Counted from the first letter of the stretch, positions 51,421 to 60,623 are shown. The stretch is 64,000 bases of DNA from Methanoregula sp. (GCA_041645435.1 JBAZQB010000002.1:372001-436000), one strand, 5' to 3'. Numbers and translations: made by a program. The notes: a model not told the origin generated them from the letters alone.

Positions 51421-52423
51421 GGCGCACGATCTCGATCTTTTCGCCACAGTTGGTGCACTGGTTGCCGTCCAGTGCGACAAACCGGCTGGAGAATCCCTGC
51501 CGCTCGATGAGGGTCGTATTACATTTGGGACAGTACGTGTTCTCGTAGGAATTGCGGGGCACATTGCCCAGGTAGGGGAACCTCAGTCCTAATGCTTTTG
51601 CTTTTTTGTAGATCTTTTCCAGAGTCGCGACCGGGGTTGCCCCCCGGTCGAGCATCTTGTAATCCGGGTGGAATGCGGAGAAGTGCATTGGTGTCTCGGG
51701 GCCGAGGTTTTCTATTACCCAGCGGATCAGCTTCTCCTGCTCCTCCATGCTGTCATTGAGGCCCGGTATCACCAGCGTGACCGTCTCGACATGCATGCCC
51801 AGTTCTTTGGCAAGCTGTGCCGAGTCGAGCACCGGCTGGAGCTTCCCCCCGCAGATCTTTTTGTAGAAGTCGTCGGTGAATGCCTTGAGATCCACCCGGA
51901 ATGCCCCGAGCATCGGTGAAATCTCACGGAGTGCTTCGTCCGTGATGTACCCGTTTGTTACGTAAATGGTACCGAGCCCCTTTGCCCTTGCAAGGGTGCC
52001 CATATCCAATGCGTATTCGTGCCAGATCGTAGGCTCGTTGTAGGTCCACGAGATGCTCTGGCTTCCGCTCGCAATCGCCCGCCTCACGCCTTCTGCCGGT
52101 GCCAGCTCGCGGAGCATCGCGCCTTCGAGTTCCGCCCGGGAGATATGCCAGTTCTGGCAGTGCTCGCAGTGGAAGTTACAGCCAATAGATCCCAGCGAGT
52201 ACGACAGGGTGCCGGGCAGGTAGTGAAAAAGAGGTTTTTTCTCGATCGGATCAACTGCCTCTGCACTGATCTTCCCGTAGGTCATCGCCTTAAGCGATCC
52301 CTGTTCATTCATCCGCACGCCACAGATACCATGCTTCCCGTCATTGATCGTGCAGCGGTGGCTGCACAGCGAGCACTTTACCGCATTATTCTCAAGTTTT
52401 GCGTACTGGCGTGCTTCGTGCAT
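51410..52423 (-). CDS. AmmeMemoRadiSam system radical SAM enzyme
   Basis: 337 residues. The radical SAM motif is C82xxxC86xxC89 in GSIGCNFHCEHCQNW. The N-terminal Cys set is C17, C20, C24 and C34 (KCSLCSHRC..GICG). The C-terminal zinc ribbon is CPKCNTTLI...CTNCGEKIEI. This is the pyruvate-formate-lyase-activase-like family that occurs with AMMECR1 and Memo in many archaea; the modification it makes is not known. It overlaps the Mut7-C gene. No AMMECR1 or Memo gene lies within the window. Confidence 0.9.
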   Translation of the reverse strand: MHEARQYAKLENNAVKCSLCSHRCTINDGKHGICGVRMNEQGSLKAMTYGKISAEAVDPIEKKPLFHYLPGTLSYSLGSIGCNFHCEHCQNWHISRAELEGAMLRELAPAEGVRRAIASGSQSISWTYNEPTIWHEYALDMGTLARAKGLGTIYVTNGYITDEALREISPMLGAFRVDLKAFTDDFYKKICGGKLQPVLDSAQLAKELGMHVETVTLVIPGLNDSMEEQEKLIRWVIENLGPETPMHFSAFHPDYKMLDRGATPVATLEKIYKKAKALGLRFPYLGNVPRNSYENTYCPKCNTTLIERQGFSSRFVALDGNQCTNCGEKIEIVRHVS

Positions 52424-52444
52424 ACCCTGCTCCTCGAAGTGTGA

Positions 52445-52615
52445 TTAGGGATGTTCCTTATTCTCTTTTTCTATCTCCTTGAAGGCATCTGCTCCATCGA
52501 TCTCGAGCACAAACGAGCCACGGTATCCGCAGTCCTTGCAGAGATAGACCTGTCCGACGTACCCTCCGGCAACCGCAAAGATTTCCTGGCTTTTACAATT
52601 CGGGCAGTAAAGCAT
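52445..52615 (-). CDS. Small zinc-ribbon protein
   Basis: 56 residues from the ATG at 52615 (the open frame up to 52675 overlaps the pyrH start and is unlikely). CPNCKSQEI near the start and LCKDCGYRGSF form a CxxC...CxxC zinc ribbon like those of transcription or RNA-associated proteins. The tail is acidic and charged (EIEKENKEHP). It lies just upstream of the radical SAM gene on the same strand and is divergent from pyrH. Confidence 0.75.
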   Translation of the reverse strand: MLYCPNCKSQEIFAVAGGYVGQVYLCKDCGYRGSFVLEIDGADAFKEIEKENKEHP

Positions 52616-52658
52616 AGTAAACAACTCTATATGAGCATCAGGTACAAAAACTAGTGCA

Positions 52659-53363
52659 ATGAGGAATATTGTCATCTCGCTGGGTGGTTCGATCCTCCTC
52701 CCGACCCTCAGCGGGAACAGGATCAGCAGCTATGTTCCGGTACTCCGGGCGATAGCAGAGCACCACCGTCTTTTCGTTGTCGTCGGCGGGGGCGGTGCTG
52801 CACGGGATTATATTGGTGCTGCACGAAAACTCGGTGTGGACGAGGGAACCTCCGATGAGATCGGCATCCTTGTTACCCGGCTCAACGCCACACTTCTTAT
52901 TGCGGCACTGGGAGATGCTGCCTACCCGAAAGTGGCAGAGAGCCATGCGGAAGCAAAGAAGTTTGCAGAATCCAACAAGATCGTCGTGATGGGCGGTATC
53001 ACGCCGGGCCAGACCACCGATGCGGTCGCGGCGGTGCTCGCTGAACGCGTAAGAGCGTCGGTGTTTATCAATGCAACCTCGGTAAACGGCATCTATGACA
53101 AAGACCCGAAAAAGCATAAGGATGCGAAGCGGTTTGAGACTCTTACGCCCCAGCAGCTGCTGGAGGTTGTCAGCCAGATCGGTCTTGGCGCCGGATCCAA
53201 CAATGTGCTCGATATCATCGCTGCCCGTATCGTCGAACGCAGCCATATTCCTTTAGTTGTACTGGACGGCCAGGACCCGGAGAACCTGTCAAAAGCAATT
53301 CTCAACGGTACATTTACGGGGACGATAGTTTCTGAAAACAATAAATCCCCTCTTCCGGTTTGA
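52659..53363 (+). CDS. pyrH: UMP kinase
   Basis: 234 residues, amino-acid-kinase fold, archaeal UMP kinase size. MRNIVISLGGSILLP and LFVVVGGGGAARDYIGAARKLG are substrate-binding loops. Other conserved parts are VMGGITPGQTTDAVAAVLAE and VFINATSVNGIYDKDPKKH. It phosphorylates UMP to UDP. It lies 43 nt from the divergent zinc-ribbon gene, so the shared promoter region is short. Confidence 0.95.
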   Translation: MRNIVISLGGSILLPTLSGNRISSYVPVLRAIAEHHRLFVVVGGGGAARDYIGAARKLGVDEGTSDEIGILVTRLNATLLIAALGDAAYPKVAESHAEAKKFAESNKIVVMGGITPGQTTDAVAAVLAERVRASVFINATSVNGIYDKDPKKHKDAKRFETLTPQQLLEVVSQIGLGAGSNNVLDIIAARIVERSHIPLVVLDGQDPENLSKAILNGTFTGTIVSENNKSPLPV

Positions 53364-53380
53364 CCTCCGGGGACCATTAC

Positions 53381-53390
53381 TTATTTTTAT
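53381..53390 (+). promoter_or_regulatory. Probable tRNA-Pro TATA box
   Basis: ttatttttat lies 26-35 nt before the tRNA 5' end, the expected archaeal TATA position for a transcript starting near 53410. Confidence 0.45.
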
Positions 53391-53415
53391 CATCCCGGCA
53401 CATCTATGATGTCGC

Positions 53416-53490
53416 GGGGTAGTAGGGTAGCCTGGTCCATCCTAGAGCGTTTGGGACGCTTTGACGGCGGTTCGAATCCGCCCTACCCCA
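53416..53490 (+). tRNA. tRNA-Pro (TGG anticodon)
   Basis: 75-nt cloverleaf. The acceptor GGGGTAG (53416-53422) pairs with CTACCCC (53483-53489), with discriminator A. The anticodon stem GAGCG/CGCTT encloses loop TTTGGGA, giving anticodon TGG. The T-arm is GGCGGTTCGAATCCGCC. CCA is not encoded. No intron. Confidence 0.95.
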
Positions 53491-53496
53491 TTGGCT

Positions 53497-54153
53497 ATGA
53501 AAAAGCAGGACGCAGCGCAGTGCTATTCTCTTCTTGCCAGACATTATCCTGATGCCCGTGATTCTCCTGCTATGCTCTCGAAAGGCTCTGCCTTTGAGGT
53601 GCTTGTCCTCACTATCCTTTCAGCACAGACTACTGATCGTGCGGTGCTGATGGTACGAGAGCCGCTTTTTAAAAAATACCCGACACCGTCTGCTCTTGCC
53701 AAGGCCGGGACAGAAGATGTGGAAATGATCATTCATAGTCTTGGATTTTATCACGCGAAAGCCCGCAATATTATCGCTGCCTCCCGGGTGCTTCTCTCAG
53801 ATTTTAAGGGAATTGTTCCCGAATCGATGGATGAATTGCTCACGATTCCCGGGGTAGGGCGGAAGACGGCCAACATCGTGCTTTACCATGCGCTTGGCAG
53901 GAACGAAGGGATTGCTGTCGACACCCATGTCCGCAGGCTGGCACAGCGGATCGGTTTTTCAAATACTGATAATGTCACCGTCATTGAACGCGATCTCATG
54001 GCTCTCTTCCCGCAGGAGCAGTGGGGCGATCTCACCGATGTCCTGATTGCCCACGGGCGGGTATGCTGCGACGCGAAGAAGCCACGGTGTGAAGTGTGCC
54101 CGATACGTGCACGGTGCCGGTATTACGCAACAACCGTAAAAGAGAGTACATAA
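53497..54153 (+). CDS. nth: Endonuclease III (DNA glycosylase/AP lyase)
   Basis: 218 residues from the ATG at 53497; the ORF reaching into the tRNA is discarded. It removes oxidised pyrimidines. The helix-hairpin-helix LLTIPGVGRKTANIV carries catalytic K123, and catalytic D142 is in VDTHVRRLAQR. The C-terminal [4Fe-4S] loop is C191-x6-C198-x2-C201-x5-C207. The start is only 6 nt after the tRNA-Pro 3' end, so the mRNA probably arises by processing of a joint transcript and begins almost at the ATG. Confidence 0.95.
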   Translation: MKKQDAAQCYSLLARHYPDARDSPAMLSKGSAFEVLVLTILSAQTTDRAVLMVREPLFKKYPTPSALAKAGTEDVEMIIHSLGFYHAKARNIIAASRVLLSDFKGIVPESMDELLTIPGVGRKTANIVLYHALGRNEGIAVDTHVRRLAQRIGFSNTDNVTVIERDLMALFPQEQWGDLTDVLIAHGRVCCDAKKPRCEVCPIRARCRYYATTVKEST

Positions 54154-54330
54154 TTACCGGTTTTTCCGGTCTGTTTTTATCCGACAATAACATGGATCGG
54201 GTAGGGATGAGATATGACTCACTCGGATATCTCGCATTGGGGAGTACTGGTATCCTTATGTCTGGATCCCGGGAGAAAACAAGCCCGCTCCAGGTTCTGT
54301 TTGCCTTCCGGATATCCCGGCCGCTACCAG

Positions 54331-54530
54331 GAAACCCCGTAAACCGGCCCGTTTATGTTCCTGTAAAAATATTCCTGATTTTTGCCCTGATTGTCAAAAT
54401 ACGGTCGGAAAGCACCTCATCCGGAGGTCACTAAAGGCCCTTGCATCGAGGCATTTTTTTGTCAAATAGTCTATCCCATCTGACCTGGAGAAACCCTGTC
54501 GGAATGCGAATATGGGGCTCTTTTTTTCCG
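54331..54530 (+). repeat. Dispersed non-coding repeat, copy A
   Basis: A ~200-bp sequence matching copy B at 58409-58610. From 54391 to ~54520 it aligns with copy B without a gap at an offset of exactly 4,080 bp, including tgtcaaaat, ggaaagcacctc, ggtcacta and a gaggc block. No ORF is shared by the two copies. The surrounding 54154-54571 stretch holds no other feature I can support. Confidence 0.7.
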
Positions 54531-54571
54531 GAGGATGCCTAAAAAGGGGAGGTGATGAGCATGCGAATACA

Positions 54572-54769
54572 TCAACCGATGATCCAGTAATTCACCGGTT
54601 TTTCTGCAAACGTTTTCCCGAGTACCTGCTCATGGAACCGCTTTGCGGTTACCCAGGTAAGGTGTGCCTCAAAATCATCCGGGTGCATAGGTTTCTTTTC
54701 AATGCACTCACCGAATCCTTGCTTGTTTTCACATGGGTTTTGGTTCTCTCTTTCATGAACAATCTGCAT
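54572..54769 (-). CDS. Small hypothetical protein
   Basis: 65 residues, start chosen at the ATG at 54769 because GAGGTG lies 4 nt upstream (an in-frame ATG at 54781 is the alternative). Polar, with FEAHLTWVTAKRFHEQVLG-like helical content and a C-terminal PVNYWIIG. No known family. It directly follows the gene at 54781-55119 on the same strand, suggesting a two-gene unit. Confidence 0.45.
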   Translation of the reverse strand: MQIVHERENQNPCENKQGFGECIEKKPMHPDDFEAHLTWVTAKRFHEQVLGKTFAEKPVNYWIIG

Positions 54770-54780
54770 GGTACACCTCA

Positions 54781-55119
54781 TTATTTTTCACAGAATCGAT
54801 TAAGATCGCAGAATCGTACGGACTCGTAGATGATCCCACGGGCATCCTCAAGGATTTCCGGCGTGTGCATCGTCCGCGAATTATAATTGATCCTGTTGAT
54901 CTGGATAGTCAGGGCCGCAAGAGTTCTCACCATCGTCCGGATATGAGTAGATTTATCCTGGTCGTGCCGACATTTCCGGTACAGAGCATCGGTTTTTTTC
55001 ATAAGGGCCCGGACAAGGTTCCTGCATTCTTCCAGGGGGTTATCGTCAGACTGCCATCGTTTTACAGGAATTTCCGGTAACATAAGCGATGTGTCTTTTC
55101 TCTTCGGAGAGTTTTCCAT
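54781..55119 (-). CDS. Hypothetical helical protein
   Basis: 112 residues, highly charged and helical (ECRNLVRALMKKTDALYRKC, HIRTMVRTLAALTIQINRIN). It has no signal peptide and no known motif. GGAGCTGAAGA upstream of the ATG offers a weak ribosome site. It is adjacent to the 65-residue gene. The codon pattern looks coding, but both genes lie in an accessory zone and could be lineage-specific. Confidence 0.5.
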   Translation of the reverse strand: MENSPKRKDTSLMLPEIPVKRWQSDDNPLEECRNLVRALMKKTDALYRKCRHDQDKSTHIRTMVRTLAALTIQINRINYNSRTMHTPEILEDARGIIYESVRFCDLNRFCEK

Positions 55120-55798
55120 TCTTCAGCTCCATTGCCGGGCTCTTCTCCCGGACACGGAGCCCGGATACAGCCCAACCCAATTACCTATCCTGTTCTGTAA
55201 GTATATACATAAAATAATTTCTCTATATTTTTTATAACAACTATAGCCATAACCCGGGGACTCCCGGGCTTGCCGCATTATTGCAAACTTTCTCAGGAAA
55301 CTTGTTGGTGTTTTTCATATTCAGGGACAAATATTGAGCCAATCCTAATAGTTATAGCGTCACGGACCTGGTGGAACTGTGTCATCGTCATCGCTGCAGG
55401 GGGGATTCCGGCAAGTACTGCTATGCGATCGTTTCACGAATCGGGAATACCCGTCACTTTTTCTCACTTTATTCTCTATATATTACAGTGGAATATATAG
55501 ATTATGGCGAAAATGTATATCTGGCCGCTGCGGGTATCCTTATGCAGAGTATTGAACGGGGATTTTGTAGGAGAATTATAAGATGCGAACTCTGCGAGAA
55601 ATCCTGTGAACTAACCATGATTGATGACAAAGATACTGTGTTCCTCCTGATAACCCGGGAAAACATGCATTAAACCCGGACCTTAATCACGCAACCCGCC
55701 AGCGAAAATCCCCCTTCGGTGGGGAATAAACCCTTTGAGAAATTAATATGATACCCGCAGTTCTGCACAAAGCTCTCAGCATAGTAACCGGAGAAACA
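55120..55798. other. Gene-free stretch upstream of the REC-PAS gene
   Basis: About 680 bp. It includes AT-rich runs with TATA-like elements (tatatacataaaataattt near 55200; tctatatatta near 55480), a short palindrome ccggggactcccggg near 55255 and a palindromic-looking cccccttcggtgggg hairpin near 55711 (CCCC-CTTCGGT-GGGG). A 100-codon frame at 55371-55673 shows no protein-like features, and I do not call it. Confidence 0.4.
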
Positions 55799-56965
55799 AT
55801 GATCCCAAATGGTATTGGAGAACGCGCTGTTGGAACTGAAACCTCGAATATTACTGCTGCCACGATTCCGCTCGTACCGGGCCGTAAGCCCATATCCATC
55901 TCGCTCCTGCTTGTCGATGACGAGCCCTCGCTGCTGGAGATTGGGCGGATATATCTTGAACGCACTCCCGGTATCACGGTGACTACTGCGGATTCAGCAT
56001 CGTCCGCACTCCGGGAACTGGAAAACACGACATTCGATGCGATTGTTTCCGATTACCAGATGCCGGGAATGGATGGGATTGCGTTCTTACAGGAAGTTCG
56101 AGGCCGGTCGCGGACCCTGCCGTTCATCCTCTTCACCGGTAAGGGGCGGGAAGATGTAGTGATCAAAGCACTGAACTCCGGCGCAGATTATTACCTGCAG
56201 AAAGGCGGGGATCCCAAGTCCCAGTATGCAGAGCTTGTGCACAAAGTGAAGCGCTCTGTTGAACAGCGACGGGCAGAATCAGCACTGAAACGAAAGCACG
56301 CAGTTCTGCGGGCAATCCTCTCCGCTTCACCAAACGGTATTGCCTATGTCAGGAGTCGTACCTTCCAGTGGGTAAATGACTCTCTTGCCGCAATGCTGGG
56401 ATACCGGCGCGACGAGCTCAAAGGTCTGCACCTGGAGAAACTCTACGAGAATTACCAGACCTATGATGAGATTGGCCGTCGGATCCAGAAGGATCTCAAG
56501 GCTACCGGGAAATCCACCATCATCACGAGGTTCAAACATAAGAACGGTTTTGCGATCGATGCCGAGATCCACATCGCTCCGTTAGATGCAGGCAACCTTC
56601 ACTTGGGCCACATGATTCTTATGTCAGATATCTCCCGTAAAGTAGCAGCGGTGCGGGATATGAAAAACCCGACTGGTATCCCTCATCTTGAACTGAGTCC
56701 GGTAATAGAAGTGGACCAGAACGGAAAGATCACGTATTATAACGATGCAGCAATCGATGCAATGGTCCGATACGGAAGCCGGGGCTCATTAGAAGAATTC
56801 TTCCCGAAAGACCTGTCGACGATTCTTACTCGTATGGACGAGATGGATACCGGCTCAATATTCCGGGACGTGATGATAGGTACTGCTACCTACCGGCTTC
56901 ACATCACACTCAGTGCAAAATTCCGGATTGCACGCCTTTCAGCAGTCAATACCAGTGAAGCCTGA
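55799..56965 (+). CDS. Response regulator with two PAS-like domains (REC-PAS-PAS)
   Basis: 388 residues from the ATG at 55799 (GGAG 6 nt upstream; an in-frame ATG at 55748 exists). The receiver domain at ~33-150 has acidic residues D40/D41, phospho-acceptor D85 in IVSDYQMPGMDG and K135 in YYLQKGG. A PAS/PAC domain follows (~160-275, ending MILMSDISRKV). A second PAS-like part (~283-370) begins EVDQNGKITYYND. There is no HATPase domain, so it is not a kinase. The histidine kinase at 57041 follows with a 75-nt gap and is the likely partner. Confidence 0.85.
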   Translation: MIPNGIGERAVGTETSNITAATIPLVPGRKPISISLLLVDDEPSLLEIGRIYLERTPGITVTTADSASSALRELENTTFDAIVSDYQMPGMDGIAFLQEVRGRSRTLPFILFTGKGREDVVIKALNSGADYYLQKGGDPKSQYAELVHKVKRSVEQRRAESALKRKHAVLRAILSASPNGIAYVRSRTFQWVNDSLAAMLGYRRDELKGLHLEKLYENYQTYDEIGRRIQKDLKATGKSTIITRFKHKNGFAIDAEIHIAPLDAGNLHLGHMILMSDISRKVAAVRDMKNPTGIPHLELSPVIEVDQNGKITYYNDAAIDAMVRYGSRGSLEEFFPKDLSTILTRMDEMDTGSIFRDVMIGTATYRLHITLSAKFRIARLSAVNTSEA

Positions 56966-57040
56966 TGCTCTCCCTCCTGTCCGAAAAACCCCATACATTT
57001 TTTTTATCTGGAAAGAGTGTGTAAAGTATCCGTATCCACC

Positions 57041-58330
57041 ATGTCAGGAATGAATGAACACAAAGCACTGTATCCCGTTCTTGCGCTGATATTCTTGTCG
57101 ATGCTCATCATTATGTTTGTGTACGAGCTCACCAAACAGGTGCTCAATCCCTCAATTGATATCTGGGAATCCCATGCAATCACCATTGTTTTTACCAGTG
57201 TCATGTCTGTCATTATTGTCTATTTCCCGCTCCGGTCTTTTTACCGTCAGCAACAGAGGACAAAGGAGGCACTCCGGCACCAGCAGGAGGCTGAGGAGAA
57301 ACTGCGAAAATCCGAGATGCAGTACCGTTCGTTTGTCGAATCGGTTGAAGATTCAATCTATACGGTCGACCGTGACTGCCGGTATCTTCTTATCAATGCC
57401 CGGCACCTTTTACGTCGGGGGCTTTCACCCGATATGTATGCAGGAAAACTCTATGGGGACTTCCACTCCGTAGAAGAGACCACAATCTTTGCCGGTCAGG
57501 TAGCGCGGGTTCTTGCGTCAAAAAGCCAAGTGCAGGATGAGTATGAGCAGAACGGGCAGTATTACCTCCGGAAACTCAACCCGGTTATTGATCCGGTGGT
57601 AAACGACGTGATCGCCATCACGGTCATCTCATCTGATATCACCGACCGGAAGAATGCGGAGAAGAACCTTGAAACGATCAACCGAAAGCTCAACCTGATG
57701 AATGACATTACCCGTCATGATATGCTCAACCAGCTTACCGTGCTCAACTCTTATCTCACGCTTGCCGGTGAGCAATCGGGCGATATGGTCACACAGAAAT
57801 ATCTCGTGAAGAGCGAACAGGTTATCGATGCGATCCTTGCCCAGATCCTCTTTGCCCGCGATTACCAGAAGATCGGTGTGGAGTCTCCCCAGTGGCAGAA
57901 TATAGCAGTTACCCTCGTGAAGGCCCGCCTTCCGCAGAAGATTACATCCGTCGCCATCGATGATCGTTGTTCTGAAATCGAGATCTATGCGGATCCTCTG
58001 TTTGAGAAGGTGCTCTACAACCTGCTGGACAATGCTGTGCGATATGCAGGCCCCCAGCCGGCAATCAAATTTTTTTTGCAGGAAGAGCCCGACCGGCTCG
58101 TGCTGGTCTGTGAAGACAATGGTCCGGGCGTTCTTCAGGAGAACAAGGAGAAAATTTTCTTACGGGGATTTGGGAAGAATACCGGGTTGGGTCTCTTTTT
58201 GATCCGGGAGATTCTCGCCATTACCGGTATTTCTATCCGGGAATGTGGCGAGGAGGGGATAGGGAGCCGGTTTGAGATTGCGATTCCTGTCGGGAAGTAC
58301 CGGGTCGTAGGGAAAAAGTACACCGGTTGA
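57041..58330 (+). CDS. Membrane sensor histidine kinase (2 TM, PAS)
   Basis: 429 residues from the ATG at 57041. A T-rich TATA element at ~56997-57007 supports this over the upstream GTG at 57017. TM1 is at ~9-29, TM2 at ~45-64, a charged coiled coil at ~68-92 and a PAS domain at ~92-205. The DHp motif DITRHDMLN has phospho-His H226. The HATPase domain has NLLDNAVRY, CEDNGPGV and GKNTGLGLFL. The kinase core is closely similar to that at 5034-7871 (shared LPQWQN/SPQWQN, EIYADPL and ILAITGI). Confidence 0.92.
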   Translation: MSGMNEHKALYPVLALIFLSMLIIMFVYELTKQVLNPSIDIWESHAITIVFTSVMSVIIVYFPLRSFYRQQQRTKEALRHQQEAEEKLRKSEMQYRSFVESVEDSIYTVDRDCRYLLINARHLLRRGLSPDMYAGKLYGDFHSVEETTIFAGQVARVLASKSQVQDEYEQNGQYYLRKLNPVIDPVVNDVIAITVISSDITDRKNAEKNLETINRKLNLMNDITRHDMLNQLTVLNSYLTLAGEQSGDMVTQKYLVKSEQVIDAILAQILFARDYQKIGVESPQWQNIAVTLVKARLPQKITSVAIDDRCSEIEIYADPLFEKVLYNLLDNAVRYAGPQPAIKFFLQEEPDRLVLVCEDNGPGVLQENKEKIFLRGFGKNTGLGLFLIREILAITGISIRECGEEGIGSRFEIAIPVGKYRVVGKKYTG

Positions 58331-58408
58331 GAGATCGATATACAACCACTCTTTTTTTAAAATGCATAAAAAAACTATATCGGGCTCTGATTACTATAAT
58401 CATGTCCG

Positions 58409-58610
58409 GAAAACCCCATAAAGTCGTCCGTTACGGTGCTTGTGGAAAATATACTTAAATATCGCTCTAAATGTCAAAATATAGTAGGAAAGCACCTCGT
58501 CCATTGGTCACTATAAGCTCTTAAATTGAGGCTGTTTTTACAACTTATTTTATCCCCTCCTGACTCCTAAAAGCCTGCCGGAACGCGTATATGAGGTTTG
58601 TTTTCCTGAG
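58409..58610 (+). repeat. Dispersed non-coding repeat, copy B
   Basis: Second copy of the repeat at 54331-54530, same orientation. It starts 79 bp after the histidine kinase stop. The two copies bracket the small unknown genes and the REC/kinase pair. Similar in sequence but clearly diverged, so not a recent duplication. Confidence 0.7.
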
Positions 58611-58874
58611 ACGTGATCAAAAAAGGGATAATACAACAAAAATGAGGAAATGTCAGACTAAAAACATTGTAGCCTAAAAAACAGTTCCACATTAAGCCCC
58701 CTGAGAATGAGGACGATGGCTGTGACCCGATTATTCCGCGAGGCGATAAGTATCCCGGCAAGCTCCCCTACTAAAAAACAAGTCCATCGGGAATTACTGC
58801 TGGATGAAAAGCGCTTCCATCAGGAATAATGGGAATAGATGTGTAAAGATTTTCCGGTTTTTCCGGAAATGTCT
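58611..58874. other. Gene-free stretch with a possible 37-codon ORF
   Basis: Continuation of the gap between the kinase and the phosphate transporter. A short frame, ATG at 58716 to TAA at 58829, would encode a 37-residue polar peptide starting MAVTRLFREAIS, with GAGG 5 nt upstream. There is no further support for it. Confidence 0.3.
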
Positions 58875-59906
58875 TTATGATCCGACAATCAGCCGTATCC
58901 CCATAAACGCCACAAAACCGATGAGGGCACTGATCGGGATTGTCAGGATCCATGCGAGAGCAATGCTCCTTGCAACACTCCATTTTACGGTACTTGCACC
59001 CATCGTAGTACCTACGCCCATGATCGATGTGCAGATGATGTGCGTTGTACTCACGGGAATACCTGCGATAGAAGCCCCGATGATGGTTGCTGCACCCGCA
59101 CTCTCTGCAGCAAACCCATGCACCGGACGAAGTTTGGTGATCTTATATCCCATTGTTTTTACAATCCGCCATCCTCCAAAAAGTGTCCCGAGTGCGATGG
59201 CGGCATGGGCAATGAGGATCACCCATAAGGGAACCGGCAGGTGGTTGGGGTCAACAGCAACGCCGAAATATCCGATGGAGAAAAGGAGGGGAACTATGAT
59301 ACCCATTGTTTTCTGTGCATCGTTTGTTCCGTGACTGAAACTATAAGCTGCCGCCGAGCAGAGCTGAAGCCGTCTGAAATGGGATTCCGCTGTAGATTTA
59401 TGGGCATTCTTGGTGATATTGAGCACGAGTGCCATGAACAAAAAACCAACTGCAAAACCAATCAGGGGGGAGATGACCATAAACGCTGCTACCAGTGAAA
59501 CGGTGGACCACTTGATTGCGACAAGTCCGGCTGCCGATATACCGGCTCCTGCCATTCCCCCGATAAGAGCGTGGGATGATGACGTAGGCAGACCGAAAAA
59601 CCATGTGATCATATTCCACACAATTGCACCGGTGAGTGCAGCGAGAATGATATAGGGGATCATAACTGTTGGGACAATCTCAAGCTGAATGATCTTGGCG
59701 ATCGTACTCGCAACTGCGACTCCAAATCCGAAAGCAGCAATAAAATTAAAAAATGCGGCAAAGACCACTGCATTCCGTGGGGAGAGTACTTTTGTGGAGA
59801 CCACGGTTGAAATTGAATTGGCCGAATCGTGAAACCCGTTGGTAAAATCAAAGATAAGTGCGATGACGATGATGACAATAATCAGGATGAACGGTGCCTC
59901 AATCAT
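58875..59906 (-). CDS. Inorganic phosphate transporter (PiT family), copy 1
   Basis: 343 residues, ~10 transmembrane helices. It has the PiT N-terminal signature DFTNGFHDSANSISTVVSTK and its internal repeat GFAAESAGAATIIGASIAGI. The conserved GTNDAQKTMGI motif that marks PiT transporters is present (FSHGTNDAQKTMG). It moves phosphate with a cation (H+ or Na+). It lies 28 nt after a DUF47 gene on the same strand. Confidence 0.93.
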   Translation of the reverse strand: MIEAPFILIIVIIVIALIFDFTNGFHDSANSISTVVSTKVLSPRNAVVFAAFFNFIAAFGFGVAVASTIAKIIQLEIVPTVMIPYIILAALTGAIVWNMITWFFGLPTSSSHALIGGMAGAGISAAGLVAIKWSTVSLVAAFMVISPLIGFAVGFLFMALVLNITKNAHKSTAESHFRRLQLCSAAAYSFSHGTNDAQKTMGIIVPLLFSIGYFGVAVDPNHLPVPLWVILIAHAAIALGTLFGGWRIVKTMGYKITKLRPVHGFAAESAGAATIIGASIAGIPVSTTHIICTSIMGVGTTMGASTVKWSVARSIALAWILTIPISALIGFVAFMGIRLIVGS

Positions 59907-59934
59907 GCAGACTCCTTACGTGTGACAGTACCCA

Positions 59935-60564
59935 TTATGAGTGCCGGATAGCGATATCGGACAGCACATTTGCAACATCTTCACAGTTATCCGTAGCGGT
60001 CTCAAGGTGTTCGTAAATGTCCTTTAATTTAATAATGGTAATTGCATCAGTTGTTTTGAAGAGATCAGTCACGGCATGTGCAAGCACATCGTCGGCAAGG
60101 TTTTCGAGCCGGTTCACTTCAATGCACCGTTCTTCAATATATCGGGGGTCCTTGATGGAACGGATGCCTTTTACTGCACTCTCGATCTCAACCGTGGACA
60201 TATGAATCAGTTTTGCCAGCTCGATCATGTGAGAGTCCGTGCCTTCGATTCCGTAATAGTACATCTTTTCGGTAGCGCCATCGATATAGTCCAGAACCTC
60301 ATCAAGGCATGATGCAAGGTGGGAGATTTCTTCTGGATCGAGTGGGGTGATGAACGAGCTGTTCAGCTGCTCGTAAATATCGTGGGTGATCTGGTCTCCC
60401 TTATGTTCGAGTTTCTCGATTGCATGGCGCTTCTCCTTGATATTGGTAAAATCCTCAGTCAGGGCGACAAGCAGCCATGCCGCCTCCTTTACCACACCCG
60501 CCTGTTTTTCAAACAGGTCGAAAAAAACCTTATCCTTTGGTATCAGCAACTCACGAAGACCCAT
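59935..60564 (-). CDS. DUF47/PhoU-like phosphate transport regulator, copy 1
   Basis: 209 residues, all-helical PhoU-like fold (PF01865 family). It has an N-terminal LIPKDKVFFDLFEKQAGVV and conserved EKLEHKGDQITHDIYEQLN with the metal-binding acidic/His set, as well as LDEVLDYIDGA. DUF47 proteins are encoded next to PiT transporters and probably control their activity. It is the upstream partner of the PiT gene at 58875. Confidence 0.92.
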   Translation of the reverse strand: MGLRELLIPKDKVFFDLFEKQAGVVKEAAWLLVALTEDFTNIKEKRHAIEKLEHKGDQITHDIYEQLNSSFITPLDPEEISHLASCLDEVLDYIDGATEKMYYYGIEGTDSHMIELAKLIHMSTVEIESAVKGIRSIKDPRYIEERCIEVNRLENLADDVLAHAVTDLFKTTDAITIIKLKDIYEHLETATDNCEDVANVLSDIAIRHS

Positions 60565-60623
60565 AACAAACCTACTGGTAATCGGTGGTGGTTCCTAAAA
60601 AATATAGCGAAATTGTATGGCCC

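Noticed and set aside
51421..51564. Longer N-terminus for the Mut7-C protein
   Set aside because: This part lies inside the radical SAM gene in another frame and reads as Ser/Arg/Pro-rich shadow; the family begins at the ATG at 51420.
55371..55673. 100-codon plus-strand frame in the gap before the REC-PAS gene
   Set aside because: Irregular amino-acid content, no ribosome site and no family features; left as gene-free sequence.
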